From assembly GCA_019638625.1 (NCBI GenBank), contig JAHBTK010000003.1, positions 310,001 to 374,000 of the forward strand: a stretch of DNA of 64,000 nucleotides, given 5' to 3'. This DNA comes from Chitinophagaceae bacterium. Its GTDB lineage: Bacteria; Bacteroidota; Bacteroidia; Chitinophagales; Chitinophagaceae. Below the pieces are notes generated by a model. The model was not told the origin of the DNA. It did not search any database and was given only the letters and a program-made list of their open reading frames with translations. Positions within the stretch are counted from its first letter, which is position 1; every line of letters starts with the position of its first letter. Below are positions 46,774 to 56,250 of the stretch, piece by piece. Both the position numbers and the translations under genes were made by a program.

Positions 46774-48060
46774 ATGCAGGTAAAACTTGTACTGGCCATT
46801 GTGCTATGCGGACCATTCATTCATGCATCCGGGCAATCTGTAAAACCCCTTAATATCGGGGACACACTCACCAACACGGAGTTTACATATTATATAAACG
46901 ATCAAAAACACACCGGCAGCCTGCCGGACAAAAACGGAAAGTTGACCATTCTCGATTTCTGGGCTACCTGGTGTACCTCCTGTATAAAAGCGCTGCCCAA
47001 GGTAGAAGCGCTCCAACACGAAATGGGCGAGAAGGTACAGTTTATATTGGTAAATGCTAAAAGAACAAAAGATGACTCACTTAAGACCAGGAACTTCTTT
47101 GTAAAATGGAAGGAACGTTATGGAACCACCCTTAATCTGCCATCCATCGAACAGGATACGCTGTTCGGCTCGCTTTTCCCCCATCATGTTGTGCCGCACT
47201 ATGTGTGGATTGATGGTAATGGGAAAGTGGTGGCAACCACCAGTGCGGAGCAACTGACGGCTGCTAATATTAATTCAGTACTGGAAAAAGAACAGACAGA
47301 GATTACCATGAAAAAAGACCAGGACAGATCAAGACCGCTTTTCACCAATAACGACCTCCCCCGATCCCGACTTTTAAGTTACAGGCTCTTTCTTAAAGGA
47401 GGGTTTGACGGGCTTCCATCCGGCAATCGTTTACACCAGGCAGGCGATACTCTTTATGGCAGGGGCATTACCAACATGCCGTTAAAAGATATGTACCTTA
47501 CAATTTTACGAGAGATCTATCCCCACTTCAAAGAGAACCGTATCGTGCTGGAAGTTAAGGATCCCTCGAAATGGAAAGAGCCAGCCGCAGAACATGAACG
47601 GGATATTTGGTATAAAGAAAACATGTATAGCCTGGAACTTATCCTTCCGGTGCAACAAGCTCCCCTCCTGTACGATGAAATGCTACAAGAGCTAAATCGC
47701 AGCTCCGGCTTTATTGGCAATATAGAGTGCAGGAACATACCTTGCTTTGTGCTAACGAGAACCGGTAAATCGAATCAACTGAAATCCCGCGGCGGCGAAA
47801 CAAAAATCCGGTTATTTTATGTAGATCATGCATACCTGGAAAATGCACCCCTGCAATACCTTATCGGCAGGCTCAACAACTGTCCTGCCATTGCTATCCC
47901 GGTGGTGGACGAAACAGGTATTGACTTTCCTGTTGATATGGATTTTCCCGAAGGCTTTTCGGATAGGGAAAAAATAGCCCGGCAGCTCCGCCAATACAGG
48001 CTGGCTTTGGAGAAAACAGAACGTGAGCTGGAGGTTTTTGTAATTAAGGGGCAGGAATAG
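46774..48060 (+). CDS. TlpA-like thioredoxin-fold oxidoreductase with long C-terminal domain
   Basis: A 428-residue exported protein. Signal peptide about 1-20 (ending ASGQ). The TlpA-type domain has FWATWCTSCIKALP with C67-T-S-C70 and a VPHYVWIDGNGKVV cis-Pro strand. The last 240 residues form a separate domain of unknown type (LYGRGITNMPLKDMYLTIL, NCPAIAIPVVDETGIDFPVD). Such fusions are common in Bacteroidota periplasms. It sits inside the defence region but looks like an ordinary chromosomal gene, with more GC than its neighbours. Confidence 0.85.
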   Translation: MQVKLVLAIVLCGPFIHASGQSVKPLNIGDTLTNTEFTYYINDQKHTGSLPDKNGKLTILDFWATWCTSCIKALPKVEALQHEMGEKVQFILVNAKRTKDDSLKTRNFFVKWKERYGTTLNLPSIEQDTLFGSLFPHHVVPHYVWIDGNGKVVATTSAEQLTAANINSVLEKEQTEITMKKDQDRSRPLFTNNDLPRSRLLSYRLFLKGGFDGLPSGNRLHQAGDTLYGRGITNMPLKDMYLTILREIYPHFKENRIVLEVKDPSKWKEPAAEHERDIWYKENMYSLELILPVQQAPLLYDEMLQELNRSSGFIGNIECRNIPCFVLTRTGKSNQLKSRGGETKIRLFYVDHAYLENAPLQYLIGRLNNCPAIAIPVVDETGIDFPVDMDFPEGFSDREKIARQLRQYRLALEKTERELEVFVIKGQE

Positions 48061-48113
48061 TTGATATAGGAAATTGAATAATGCAAGCAGTATTATTGCA
48101 ATTTAGCGGTATC

Positions 48114-48143
48114 AGGAGGATTCAATCTCGGTTGAACCCTCCT
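48114..48143 (+). terminator. hairpin after the TlpA-like gene
   Basis: AGGAGGATTCAA (48114-48125) pairs, with one mismatch, with TTGAACCCTCCT (48132-48143) around TCTCGG, 53 bp after the stop codon. Only short T residues follow. Confidence 0.65.
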
Positions 48144-48314
48144 TTGGTATATTGTAAAATGTCAAGTTATCAGGTGTTTAGCTTAAATTAGTTAAGCTAT
48201 TTTATAAGGAACAAGCCAAATGGACAATAATACCCTGAACATCCATAAAAATGAGATTGACGGGTAGTTGGTTAACCAATATTCAAGCTAAACTCTAACT
48301 ATTTACGTGCAAAT

Positions 48315-49049
48315 ATGAATTGGTACGATAAAATTGATAATAATTTCAAAAGAAAGACGATTTTAGAATGGACTAATCTTTTAGACCAAAACCTGACTGA
48401 GAATCATTATCATCACTATTTATCTAAAAATGCGGGACTGTTTTTAGGTGGAGAAAACTGTCATCTGGTTATCTCTAAACTTAAGATGGGAAGCGAACTG
48501 GAGACGGATTTTATTACATTAACTGATGACTTTAGTAATGGCAATCAATTTGAACTAATAGAAATTAAACAGCCGGCTGTAAAGTTGTTTACATCCAAAG
48601 GACTGATGACGGCAGAATTTAATCGGGCTGTTCAACAAATAAGAGATTGGAAACGTTGGTTGATAGACAATCCATCATGGTCGAAAAAATATTTACCTAC
48701 ACTTTCCGCAAGAGTAGTATTCAATAGTCACCTAAAATTTAAAATTATTATTGGCAGGCGACTTTCTAATCCATTTGAAATAGAAAAGAGGAATCAAATT
48801 GCAGACGAAATTGGCGCGGAAATCAGATCGTTTGATTATATTACTGACAAATTTAACTTGAGAGATTTTAGCCAGGCTGCTTGGTTAGAAACTGGAAAGG
48901 ATTTTTTGGCGGATGAGGTTGGAAATCCATTTCATAGGGCAGTGACAGACTCGCAATGGAAAAAATTTTGTACCGGACGGAAAGTATCAACTTTCCATTT
49001 TTACAGCCGGCATTCTGAAGATATAATTATGTTCAGGAAGACTTTCTGA
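48315..49049 (+). CDS. Shedu-like (DUF4263) nuclease
   Basis: A 244-residue AT-rich gene. The core resembles the SduA C-terminal nuclease of the Shedu anti-phage system, a PD-(D/E)xK enzyme: D65 in ELETDFITL, E83 and K85 in FELIEIKQP, and a following helix AVQQIRDWKRWL with Gln107/108. The N-terminal part (LDQNLTENHYHHYLSKNAGL) is the short lead usual in this group. Shedu is a single-gene defence system. The protein is shorter than SduA, so it may be a minimal form or a subtype. Confidence 0.75.
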   Translation: MNWYDKIDNNFKRKTILEWTNLLDQNLTENHYHHYLSKNAGLFLGGENCHLVISKLKMGSELETDFITLTDDFSNGNQFELIEIKQPAVKLFTSKGLMTAEFNRAVQQIRDWKRWLIDNPSWSKKYLPTLSARVVFNSHLKFKIIIGRRLSNPFEIEKRNQIADEIGAEIRSFDYITDKFNLRDFSQAAWLETGKDFLADEVGNPFHRAVTDSQWKKFCTGRKVSTFHFYSRHSEDIIMFRKTF

Positions 49050-49205
49050 ATCTAACTATAGTTTCTTAATAATTTAAACTACTTAAAATCTCACGTATGG
49101 CTAGACACATTCCTAGATATGGGATTTTCATAATTGAGTCTATGCACTACCAGAATCGTCAACCCCTATTTCGTAATGTTATATATAACTGGTAGTCAAA
49201 TAATT

Positions 49206-49213
49206 TAAATTTG
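49206..49213 (+). promoter_or_regulatory. candidate -7 box (TAAATTTG) for the SIR2 gene
   Basis: TAAATTTG fits TAnnTTTG and lies 44 bp before the ATG at 49258. The -33 element is not clear. Confidence 0.4.
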
Positions 49214-49257
49214 CTAAACCGGGTCGAATCAAAATAGTTGAACTACACCCAAATTTG

Positions 49258-52200
49258 ATGAAAGAACAATTTTTAAGAAATATTCAAATTATTAAATCGG
49301 CTATCGCCGAAAGAAAATTAGTGTTATTTGTTGGCGCAGGGGCATCCATAGATGTAGGAGTTCCTTCGTGGGGTAACCTGGTCAAAGAATTAAAGAACGA
49401 TATTGATATTCCGGAAAATGAAAGCGATTATCTTCGGATCGCTCAATTGTACTATAACGAACGCCAGCAAAAAGAATTTATTGATAGAGTTCGTGAAATT
49501 TTGAAACATAAAAAACTTCGTTATAATAAGATTCATGAAGAAATTTTTAGGTTAAATCCTGAGCATATTATTACAACAAATTTTGATGACTTATTAGAAC
49601 AGGTAATAAAATCAAAAGCATACCCTTTCTCGGTTATTAAAAAAGATAGTGGATTTCCTTATGCTCGAAATACTAAGCTATTAGTTAAGATGCACGGAGA
49701 TTTGGATGAAGGAAATTTGGTTATTAAAGAAGATGATTACCTGGAATATGCAAAAGAACATCCCTTAATTGAAAGTTTTATAAAAGGAATATTTGCTACA
49801 AAAGTTGTTTTATTCGTTGGATATAGTTTTTCTGATCTTGACCTTAAAATATTACTGCAAGGTGTTCGAAATGTATTAGGAAAGGATTTTCAAAATGCTT
49901 ACTTATTATCAGTTGATGACGAAGTTCATTATTCTCAAAGGGAATATTTGCGAAATAAAGGAGTTACGGTCATCAATTATTATGATGGAGGAAAAGTGTA
50001 CGGCAAGGATTTTATTCCACAATATCTTTTTGTTGGCAGAAACGCTCTTAGACGCCCTCTTGCTGAAAAAAAGGAGTCCCATTCATCAGAGGGAACTAGG
50101 CTTATTGAAATCTTACAATTTATCAGAACCTTTAATGGTTTTGCTGAATCAATTGTTGAATTGGATGCGCTAACTCAAATGGATAAATCTTTGAGCAGAT
50201 TCAGTAATATAAAGGTTTTACCTCATTACTTTTTAAGCAACCTTTACCCTTTTAATACATTTGATTATTTTATCTATAATTATTACAACCATACTTTAGG
50301 AAGTAACAATGACAAAATCTCTAAATTCTTTTTTGAAGAGGTGGATCATGAAACTCTTGAAGTAAACGACAATTTCTTTACAAACAATAGTATTTCTCCT
50401 TTTTTAAGAGATGCATTTAATAGAAAACTTGAATTCATCTTAGCGAAACTAAATTCTTCATCCATATTTTGCTTTGGGAAGACTGGAAACAAAATAGAGT
50501 TGTTCGACTATCCTAAAGAATTTACAACGAAGGTTTCCTTAACGCTCCCCTTAAAAAGTTGTAATTGCCCTTCATGCAAATACAACCGACTTGACTTCAA
50601 GGGTTTTCTTAAAAGTTTAGAGGAAAGTTCAATCACGGAAACAACTGAACTTCAAGATGATTTGCAGATTGCTTATTCAAATTATAAAGTTGGAAATTTT
50701 CAAATGGCAATGTCTCAATTTGAAGAAATAGGAAATAAGGCATGGCAGGTTGAGGAATTTATAGTCTATTTCATAGCAAAGAATAATACTAAAGTTCTCA
50801 CCAACTTAGTCAAATGGGACCTCGGTGATTCAAACCCCCAATTAAAGAAGTCCATTTTGGAGCGGGTTGAGCAATTGGACATAGATAAACTTATGTTTCA
50901 AGTTCCTAAGCTTGATGACGATATTTATAATCTTTTTAAAATAATTAGAGACGATGAAATACTATTAGCTGCAGATAGAAAAATTAGTGAATGCTATTTA
51001 AGAATTGTGGATATTTATACGATCTATAATGATGGTGGCAATGTAAGTGGACCTAATTATGCAGCTCAAATAATTGATGAACTCGGAAAGGTATTTTTAT
51101 TTTATACTAAAAATTTTATCGTAAAAGATGAGTATATCGAATATAATGATGTTTTTGCAAAAGGGATAGATGCATTGTTTATTAGTCATGCTACTGACAA
51201 AAAGCATTCCTCGAGACTTGAGGAATTTGATTCCTGGGTCATAAGATTGGTCATTTTATATAGCAATGAGGATAGGCTAAAAAAAGTATTGAAAAGATAC
51301 TCAATAGGCGATATATATATTAGAGAGAAAGACATGTCAGAAATTTGTCAGTTTCTATCTAATTTGTTTGAGTCGTTTTTTGATGAAACTCTTTTCTTAG
51401 GTAGGAGTATTGGGATAAACAAAGAAGTTGCAAAACATTCTTTAAATTTTTCTTTTCAACAAAAATTAAGACATATTCTAGTCAATGCTTTACTTGTTTT
51501 TGGACTTATAAAGTTTGATACTCAATTCGGAAGACCTTTAGTGAGGAAATTTATTGATTTTCTAAGTGTTGAGAGTTGGCTGGCTGTAACAGGAGATATA
51601 TTGTTAGTTCGATTTTTGAAGAGAATTATTTGCTATTTTAAAATTGAAGAAATTACTGAGTTATTACATATTGCATGCTTAAAGGATATTTTAATAAGAA
51701 GTAACGAGTTTTTTAGATTGGTGGCTTCAGCTCTACAAGAAAATCATCCGGAATATAAAATAAAGGATACCGATCTGATGAAAGAATTGATTGCTAATTC
51801 AATTAACGGAAAGAAAAATGATCATGAAAGAAAATTTATGTATTTATGGAAAGTATCGGGCAATACATGTCAGGGAATGATTGAAGACGCAATTAGGCAA
51901 GACCTCTCTGCGCATTTCAGTTCAATAGATTATTTTATTGCTTGTGAAATAGGAATTGTGAAACCTAATGATTATTTCCCAAAGATATTGGAAGAAGTTG
52001 AACATAGTAGTGCTAAAGAACTTGACCTTTTACATGTTAAATCCAATTTTTTCTTCAAAGATTATACTCTATCAAATTTTCTTTTAATGATTTATGGGCA
52101 AGGGTTATTAGGCGAAGATGATATACCATACAAACAGTTTGAGGCGCTTCCCGATTACAAGCGTTTTTATTTTCGTCCTTATTCATTCGATTACTCCAAA

Positions 52201-52359
52201 TTTAAGGTCGAATGGTTATTGCCACTGAAGAGAAGTATCTTTTTAGACCGGTTACGAAATATTTCGAAAATAAAAGAAGCATTAGAAAATAACCTTGCTA
52301 CTAAGTTTGATAAACAATTAGCTGAAATATACACGCGTTTTTTTCTTCCCACTAATTGA
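49258..52359 (+). CDS. SIR2-domain defence-type protein with large uncharacterised C-terminus
   Basis: A 1,033-residue protein. Residues 1-250 are a SIR2-like NAD-binding domain: VLFVGAGASIDVGVPSW (GAGAS 26-30), TTNFDDLLEQ (N108, D110), KMHGDLDEGN (H146) and VLFVGYSFSDLDLKILL (188-200). The rest is mostly helical. It has a tight cysteine cluster C434-x-C436-x-x-C439 in KSCNCPSCKY, then TPR-like segments (YSNYKVGNFQMAMSQFEEIG). In DSR and other SIR2 defence proteins such domains deplete NAD+ after phage sensing by the C-terminus. The size is near DSR2, but I cannot confirm homology. Start ATG 49258, directly after a TTG. Confidence 0.85.
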   Translation: MKEQFLRNIQIIKSAIAERKLVLFVGAGASIDVGVPSWGNLVKELKNDIDIPENESDYLRIAQLYYNERQQKEFIDRVREILKHKKLRYNKIHEEIFRLNPEHIITTNFDDLLEQVIKSKAYPFSVIKKDSGFPYARNTKLLVKMHGDLDEGNLVIKEDDYLEYAKEHPLIESFIKGIFATKVVLFVGYSFSDLDLKILLQGVRNVLGKDFQNAYLLSVDDEVHYSQREYLRNKGVTVINYYDGGKVYGKDFIPQYLFVGRNALRRPLAEKKESHSSEGTRLIEILQFIRTFNGFAESIVELDALTQMDKSLSRFSNIKVLPHYFLSNLYPFNTFDYFIYNYYNHTLGSNNDKISKFFFEEVDHETLEVNDNFFTNNSISPFLRDAFNRKLEFILAKLNSSSIFCFGKTGNKIELFDYPKEFTTKVSLTLPLKSCNCPSCKYNRLDFKGFLKSLEESSITETTELQDDLQIAYSNYKVGNFQMAMSQFEEIGNKAWQVEEFIVYFIAKNNTKVLTNLVKWDLGDSNPQLKKSILERVEQLDIDKLMFQVPKLDDDIYNLFKIIRDDEILLAADRKISECYLRIVDIYTIYNDGGNVSGPNYAAQIIDELGKVFLFYTKNFIVKDEYIEYNDVFAKGIDALFISHATDKKHSSRLEEFDSWVIRLVILYSNEDRLKKVLKRYSIGDIYIREKDMSEICQFLSNLFESFFDETLFLGRSIGINKEVAKHSLNFSFQQKLRHILVNALLVFGLIKFDTQFGRPLVRKFIDFLSVESWLAVTGDILLVRFLKRIICYFKIEEITELLHIACLKDILIRSNEFFRLVASALQENHPEYKIKDTDLMKELIANSINGKKNDHERKFMYLWKVSGNTCQGMIEDAIRQDLSAHFSSIDYFIACEIGIVKPNDYFPKILEEVEHSSAKELDLLHVKSNFFFKDYTLSNFLLMIYGQGLLGEDDIPYKQFEALPDYKRFYFRPYSFDYSKFKVEWLLPLKRSIFLDRLRNISKIKEALENNLATKFDKQLAEIYTRFFLPTN

Positions 52360-52456
52360 AAAATTCCCCACATCAAAATCGACAAACTTGAATAAGAACA
52401 ATTAATGATTTTTAATTTAATTACTTTTGATTCTTCATTTTCTAAGTTTAATTCCA

Positions 52457-53377
52457 CTATTCTTGGTTAAAATCCCGTAAATGAATGCCAAAGGGATCAG
52501 TAATTTGATTGTTTACACAGATGTATTGTGCTAAAGAAAAGGCAAGTTTGCCATGTTTGTCTTTCCATTTTTTAAGTTCATCTACTTCCTCTTGTTGCTC
52601 TACGGGCTGAATGATAACGTCGTCAGAATTCGTTTTTAGAATAATCTTTTGTGGGTGAAGAATTACATCATTAGCTATAATGTGAATATGCGGAAGAATA
52701 CCCCATTCTTTACTGGATTGATCTTCAGGTAGTTCAACGATTGGTTTTATGTAAAAATGAAACTGATGAGGCTGTGATTTGTTATTAAAAAAACTCATCC
52801 ATATCCGGTAACATAATATTCTTTTTTCTTTCAAGATGCAGATCAAATCGTCTCCTATTTCCTTAATGGCTGCGCCTATCTTAACTGTTCTATCCATCCG
52901 CTCTTCCCGAAGTTCAGCACCTTCGTATAATCCATTTATTAAATTAATTATATTTTTAAGAACCGGTTCTGCTGTAGTTCCGTGAATAGTTAACTCTGCG
53001 GGATGCATCGCATGATTCCTGATTGATATCAAAGAATCCAAATACTTTTGATTATATACTTCAAGGAATTTTCTCTCATAAAACCAATATATTAAATCTT
53101 TTAGGCTCTTTTTAGGATTCCATTGTTTATTATTAACCTCACGGTATCGAATTTTTAGAGCCATCTCCAGGAGCAATACAGATTTCAAAACTGCAACATC
53201 ATAGAATCTATATTCATAGTAACTATGTTCGAGAAGCTTCATGACAACGCGAAAATTTTCTTTAATATCAGTATGTACTTCAGAACGTAAGTCCAACTTA
53301 GGTATTAACTGCTTTAAGAAAGTTGTATGAGACATATCACCTTCAAGAAATACGCTCCAAATTGGGTCCATTTTCAT
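52457..53377 (-). CDS. HEPN-like protein
   Basis: A 306-residue AT-rich protein. Residues 55-150 look like a HEPN helical bundle: YDVAVLKSVLLLEMALKIRY, then SIRNHAMHPAEL, where R120-x4-H125 is the Rx4-6H motif of HEPN ribonucleases. The C-terminal half is beta-rich and unrecognised (FHFYIKPIVELPED, HIHIIANDVILHPQKIIL). It lies 55 bp downstream of the AlbA_2 gene on the same strand and converges on the SIR2 gene. It may be the toxin or sensor half of a two-gene module; that is inference. Confidence 0.7.
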   Translation of the reverse strand: MKMDPIWSVFLEGDMSHTTFLKQLIPKLDLRSEVHTDIKENFRVVMKLLEHSYYEYRFYDVAVLKSVLLLEMALKIRYREVNNKQWNPKKSLKDLIYWFYERKFLEVYNQKYLDSLISIRNHAMHPAELTIHGTTAEPVLKNIINLINGLYEGAELREERMDRTVKIGAAIKEIGDDLICILKEKRILCYRIWMSFFNNKSQPHQFHFYIKPIVELPEDQSSKEWGILPHIHIIANDVILHPQKIILKTNSDDVIIQPVEQQEEVDELKKWKDKHGKLAFSLAQYICVNNQITDPFGIHLRDFNQE

Positions 53378-53432
53378 AGCGTAATACTATTTCAGAATAT
53401 CTTCCTTTTATAATTATCTTATCGTAAAGTGG

Positions 53433-54638
53433 TTAAAGTAGTTTCGCTTTGATCAAATCCTCTAAACTTGGCGCTTCCTTATTTCCTGCAGATTGCCAAA
53501 TAATATCAAAGTATTCCTTTAAAACCTCAAAAAGTTTCTCTGAATTATAACTAAAATTTTCCAATAGAACAATTGGCATAGAAATTCGATCTGTTACTAT
53601 TGTACCGTTTACTGAATCTTTGCCGTATCGCAGTAGTGTAACACCTGATGTGTTTAGCATATTGATCACAACTGCAAAAGGTGGAGAAATAAAAATTTGA
53701 GTATATAATTCGAGTGTCCTTTGTATTGCAAATATAATTTGCCTGATGAATTCGATACCCATAAAAGCTTTGTCGGTATTTACACCTTCCAATGTGGTTG
53801 TAAGATATTCGATAACGCCATTTCTAAAAATTTGCATTGATGATACCTCAATTCCTGTATTGTCTAAGAGCATTGTCTTATAACCTTCATGGTTGTATTT
53901 GGATGACAAATCTAATTTGAAATTTATGTGATTACCTCTAATTGGATTCAATAAGTGTTGTTCATTATAAAGATCAATCGTTCTAATATTGATAAGCTTA
54001 CCATTTGAAAACGAATAAGGAAATATATGCAAATAAACGTTTATTGAATCTTTCTGATTTTCTGATAATGATATTCTTGATGCTACAAAATCTTCAATTT
54101 TTTTGTTTAATTCAAAAGCCTCGATAAACATTTGATAAAGCTCCATCGTATTGACTTGGTATTTATTTGTTTGAATACGTTTTAAAAAATTATCATTGTT
54201 ATCAAAGGTAACCATAGCAGGCAATCCAATCCTTCTCGGAATTCCAATCACAATTATATTTTTTGATTCAACTTTAATAAGACGAGCATTGAGATTTGTA
54301 ATCGGAGGATCAGTATTTGAACGTATTATGTCATATATCTGACGCTCTGTTTTATCCCAATTTTCAACATCATTATCAAAGAACTCATTAGGATAGCCAG
54401 TAGCACTACCTTTATCATCGCGTTTCTCATCTATTCCATATATAATGCATCCACCTTCTGAATTGTAGAAAGAAACAACATCTCTTACAAATTCTCGTCT
54501 ATTCCCGGTTTTCTTATCATCGTCTATTTGGAATATCCTTTTATAATCTAGCATTAAATTCTCCTTAACGCTATTTTCTTTTAGACTGATAATGTCTTCG
54601 TCAGTTAGTAAAGTAATATGTTTTCCATTTAAATACAT
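53433..54638 (-). CDS. AlbA_2 (Schlafen-type) putative DNA/ATP-binding protein
   Basis: A 401-residue protein. The N-terminal AlbA_2 domain is visible as NLMLDYKRIF (family E-x-x-x-E/D-F/Y-K), REFVRDVVSFYNSEGGCIIY (SEGG at 60-63) and GIDEKRDD. This domain is often called a putative transcriptional regulator or ATP-binding protein; related Schlafen domains can be tRNA nucleases. The remaining 240 residues are unknown and alternate strands and helices. It is upstream of the HEPN-like gene and probably co-transcribed. Confidence 0.82.
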   Translation of the reverse strand: MYLNGKHITLLTDEDIISLKENSVKENLMLDYKRIFQIDDDKKTGNRREFVRDVVSFYNSEGGCIIYGIDEKRDDKGSATGYPNEFFDNDVENWDKTERQIYDIIRSNTDPPITNLNARLIKVESKNIIVIGIPRRIGLPAMVTFDNNDNFLKRIQTNKYQVNTMELYQMFIEAFELNKKIEDFVASRISLSENQKDSINVYLHIFPYSFSNGKLINIRTIDLYNEQHLLNPIRGNHINFKLDLSSKYNHEGYKTMLLDNTGIEVSSMQIFRNGVIEYLTTTLEGVNTDKAFMGIEFIRQIIFAIQRTLELYTQIFISPPFAVVINMLNTSGVTLLRYGKDSVNGTIVTDRISMPIVLLENFSYNSEKLFEVLKEYFDIIWQSAGNKEAPSLEDLIKAKLL

Positions 54639-55116
54639 GTCTAAAAATTTAATTATCAGATTACAGTCTTATATTAAGAGATATCTGTTTATATAAATAT
54701 AATAGATGTTTATTATATCTATGCTCAGAATTGTGAGTATAGTTCTTAAACACTTATACATAGCTTCAGTATACTCCGACCGCCTTGTTAATAAAAAAGG
54801 GTATGATTTCTGCCAAAAATTCTTACCTTTTAAGGAAGCTTTTTATTAGACCGAAAAACATTTCGGTTAATTTCATAGTGGAAAACTAATATTTTAGGTT
54901 TATGAAACGCCGTTGGTAACCTTAAACTAACTTGCTCTAATACGATATTCAAAATCGGTGTTTTTCATAGGTTAGCAAAGCCCTGGTAGTCTTACCCGGG
55001 CATTATTTTTAGGATATGGCAGTGTTTTAGGCTGTAAAATATCCGGTATCGGAATATTTTCCGGGGATAGCATATCCGTTTTTTTATACCTTTATCCTCG
55101 AAACAATCGGAATACT
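54639..55116. other. divergent control region between AlbA_2 and XRE genes
   Basis: About 480 bp, AT-rich. ATCCGG-type half-sites recur near the XRE gene (TATCCGGTATCGGAATAT at 55039-55056, CCGGGGATAGCATATCCG at 55061-55078), which suggests operators. A TACCTTTA box lies at 55087-55094, about 22 bp before the XRE start. Nothing else recognised. Confidence 0.5.
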
Positions 55117-55482
55117 ATGGCAACCACTACTTTGAAAATACTGAGGGAAATTAACGGGTACAAACAGGATGAGGTAGGAAATGTACTTGGAATTAATCAA
55201 AACACCTATAGCCGCCTGGAACGGAACCCCAAGCGTTTAACCGGTGAGCAGGCGCAAAAATTGGCGGAGTTTTATAATGTCAGCGTAGTGGATATACTTT
55301 CTGAATCTGCTCCTAATATTACTTTTGGGCAAAATGCAATATCCAACAACCAAAATGCTAATGGCTATGTACACTCTAACGAGATTCATAATCATAATGG
55401 AGAAGTAAAAGCTCTCAAAGAGGAAATCGAATATTTACGGAAACAAAATAGCGAACTCATTAAAGCCCTAGGCAGGAAATAG
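55117..55482 (+). CDS. XRE-family helix-turn-helix protein with C-terminal coiled coil
   Basis: A 121-residue regulator. The HTH is TLKILREINGYKQDEVGNVL and NQNTYSRLERNPKRLT. After a Asn-rich linker (NNQNANGYVHSNEIHNHNGE) comes a coiled coil, EVKALKEEIEYLRKQNSELI. The same NGYVH linker and coiled-coil end occur in the next gene on the opposite strand, so the two proteins are related. Regulatory target unknown. Confidence 0.85.
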   Translation: MATTTLKILREINGYKQDEVGNVLGINQNTYSRLERNPKRLTGEQAQKLAEFYNVSVVDILSESAPNITFGQNAISNNQNANGYVHSNEIHNHNGEVKALKEEIEYLRKQNSELIKALGRK

Positions 55483-55536
55483 TAACAAGAGGGTATTTAT
55501 CCTATGAAGAGATAGTTGACTGAATATGACTGATTG

Positions 55537-55926
55537 CTATTTCTCTAATAAACAGCTTAATAATCGGCTATTTTGCTGCCTTAGTTCTTTAATCTCTTCT
55601 TTCAGCAATTGAATTTCATCGTCTTTGGCAGCAGTAAGCATTTCAATTACCCTTATATCCTGCTGGTAAAGGTTGTGTACGTAACCATTGCTACCACTGA
55701 AGGTGTTGTGGGAATACCCGAAATTTTCTTTTCCTAGATTGTCAGTGTAAAACAAAGCAGTAGGAGCATTGTAAAGGTTGGAAAGTCTTTGTGCTATTTC
55801 ATCGTCAATATTTTCTACGCCCGATTCAATCGCTTCATATTCATCAGGCAATAGTCCAATTTGAGTTGCTACTTCCCTAGAGGTCCAGTTACGATAGGAG
55901 CGAAAGCAATAAAGAAAGGAATTCAT
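55537..55926 (-). CDS. XRE-family regulator related to its neighbour
   Basis: A 129-residue protein. A helix-turn-helix-like start (NWTSREVATQIGLLPDEYEA) is followed by a NAPTALFYTDNLGKEN segment, the linker SGSNGYVHNLYQQ and a coiled coil (IQLLKEEIKELRQQNSRLLS). It shares the NGYVH linker and coiled-coil with the divergently placed gene at 55117. It is 6 bp downstream of the third XRE gene. Confidence 0.8.
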   Translation of the reverse strand: MNSFLYCFRSYRNWTSREVATQIGLLPDEYEAIESGVENIDDEIAQRLSNLYNAPTALFYTDNLGKENFGYSHNTFSGSNGYVHNLYQQDIRVIEMLTAAKDDEIQLLKEEIKELRQQNSRLLSCLLEK

Positions 55927-55932
55927 AAGTGC

Positions 55933-56214
55933 TTATTCAAACCCTTTTGAGAAAAACTCTTTTGGAGAAACTTCCAACCCATCGATAATCTTCAATAAAG
56001 TCCTTAGCCTGATATCAACAAAGTTACCGGATTCATATTTTGACATTCCTACTCTTGAAACCTCAATATCATAAGCAAATAACTCATAGGAGTTGAACCC
56101 TTTTTCTTTTCTTAGTTGTTTGATTCGTTTACTAAGATTAGAAAGGAAAACCTCATGATCAAAATGTCCTAACCTGGCCTTCTTCCTATCTGCCTTTTTC
56201 TTGCTATTTGCCAT
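55933..56214 (-). CDS. XRE-family helix-turn-helix protein
   Basis: A 93-residue protein with a basic N-terminus (KKKADRKKARLGHFDHEVFL), then a typical HTH (IKQLRKEKGFNSYELFAYDI, SRVGMSKYESGNF) and KIIDGLEVSPKEFF at the end. It heads a two-gene unit with the XRE gene at 55537. Its start codon is next to a stretch with overlapping palindromes, so it may regulate itself and the divergent sigma factor gene. Confidence 0.88.
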   Translation of the reverse strand: MANSKKKADRKKARLGHFDHEVFLSNLSKRIKQLRKEKGFNSYELFAYDIEVSRVGMSKYESGNFVDIRLRTLLKIIDGLEVSPKEFFSKGFE

Positions 56215-56250
56215 GCTGCAATTAACAAGATAGATATCGCATAAATAACT

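Noticed and set aside
48315..52359. Shedu-like and SIR2 genes as one operon
   Set aside because: About 210 bp separates them, with its own candidate promoter box; no evidence for a shared transcript.
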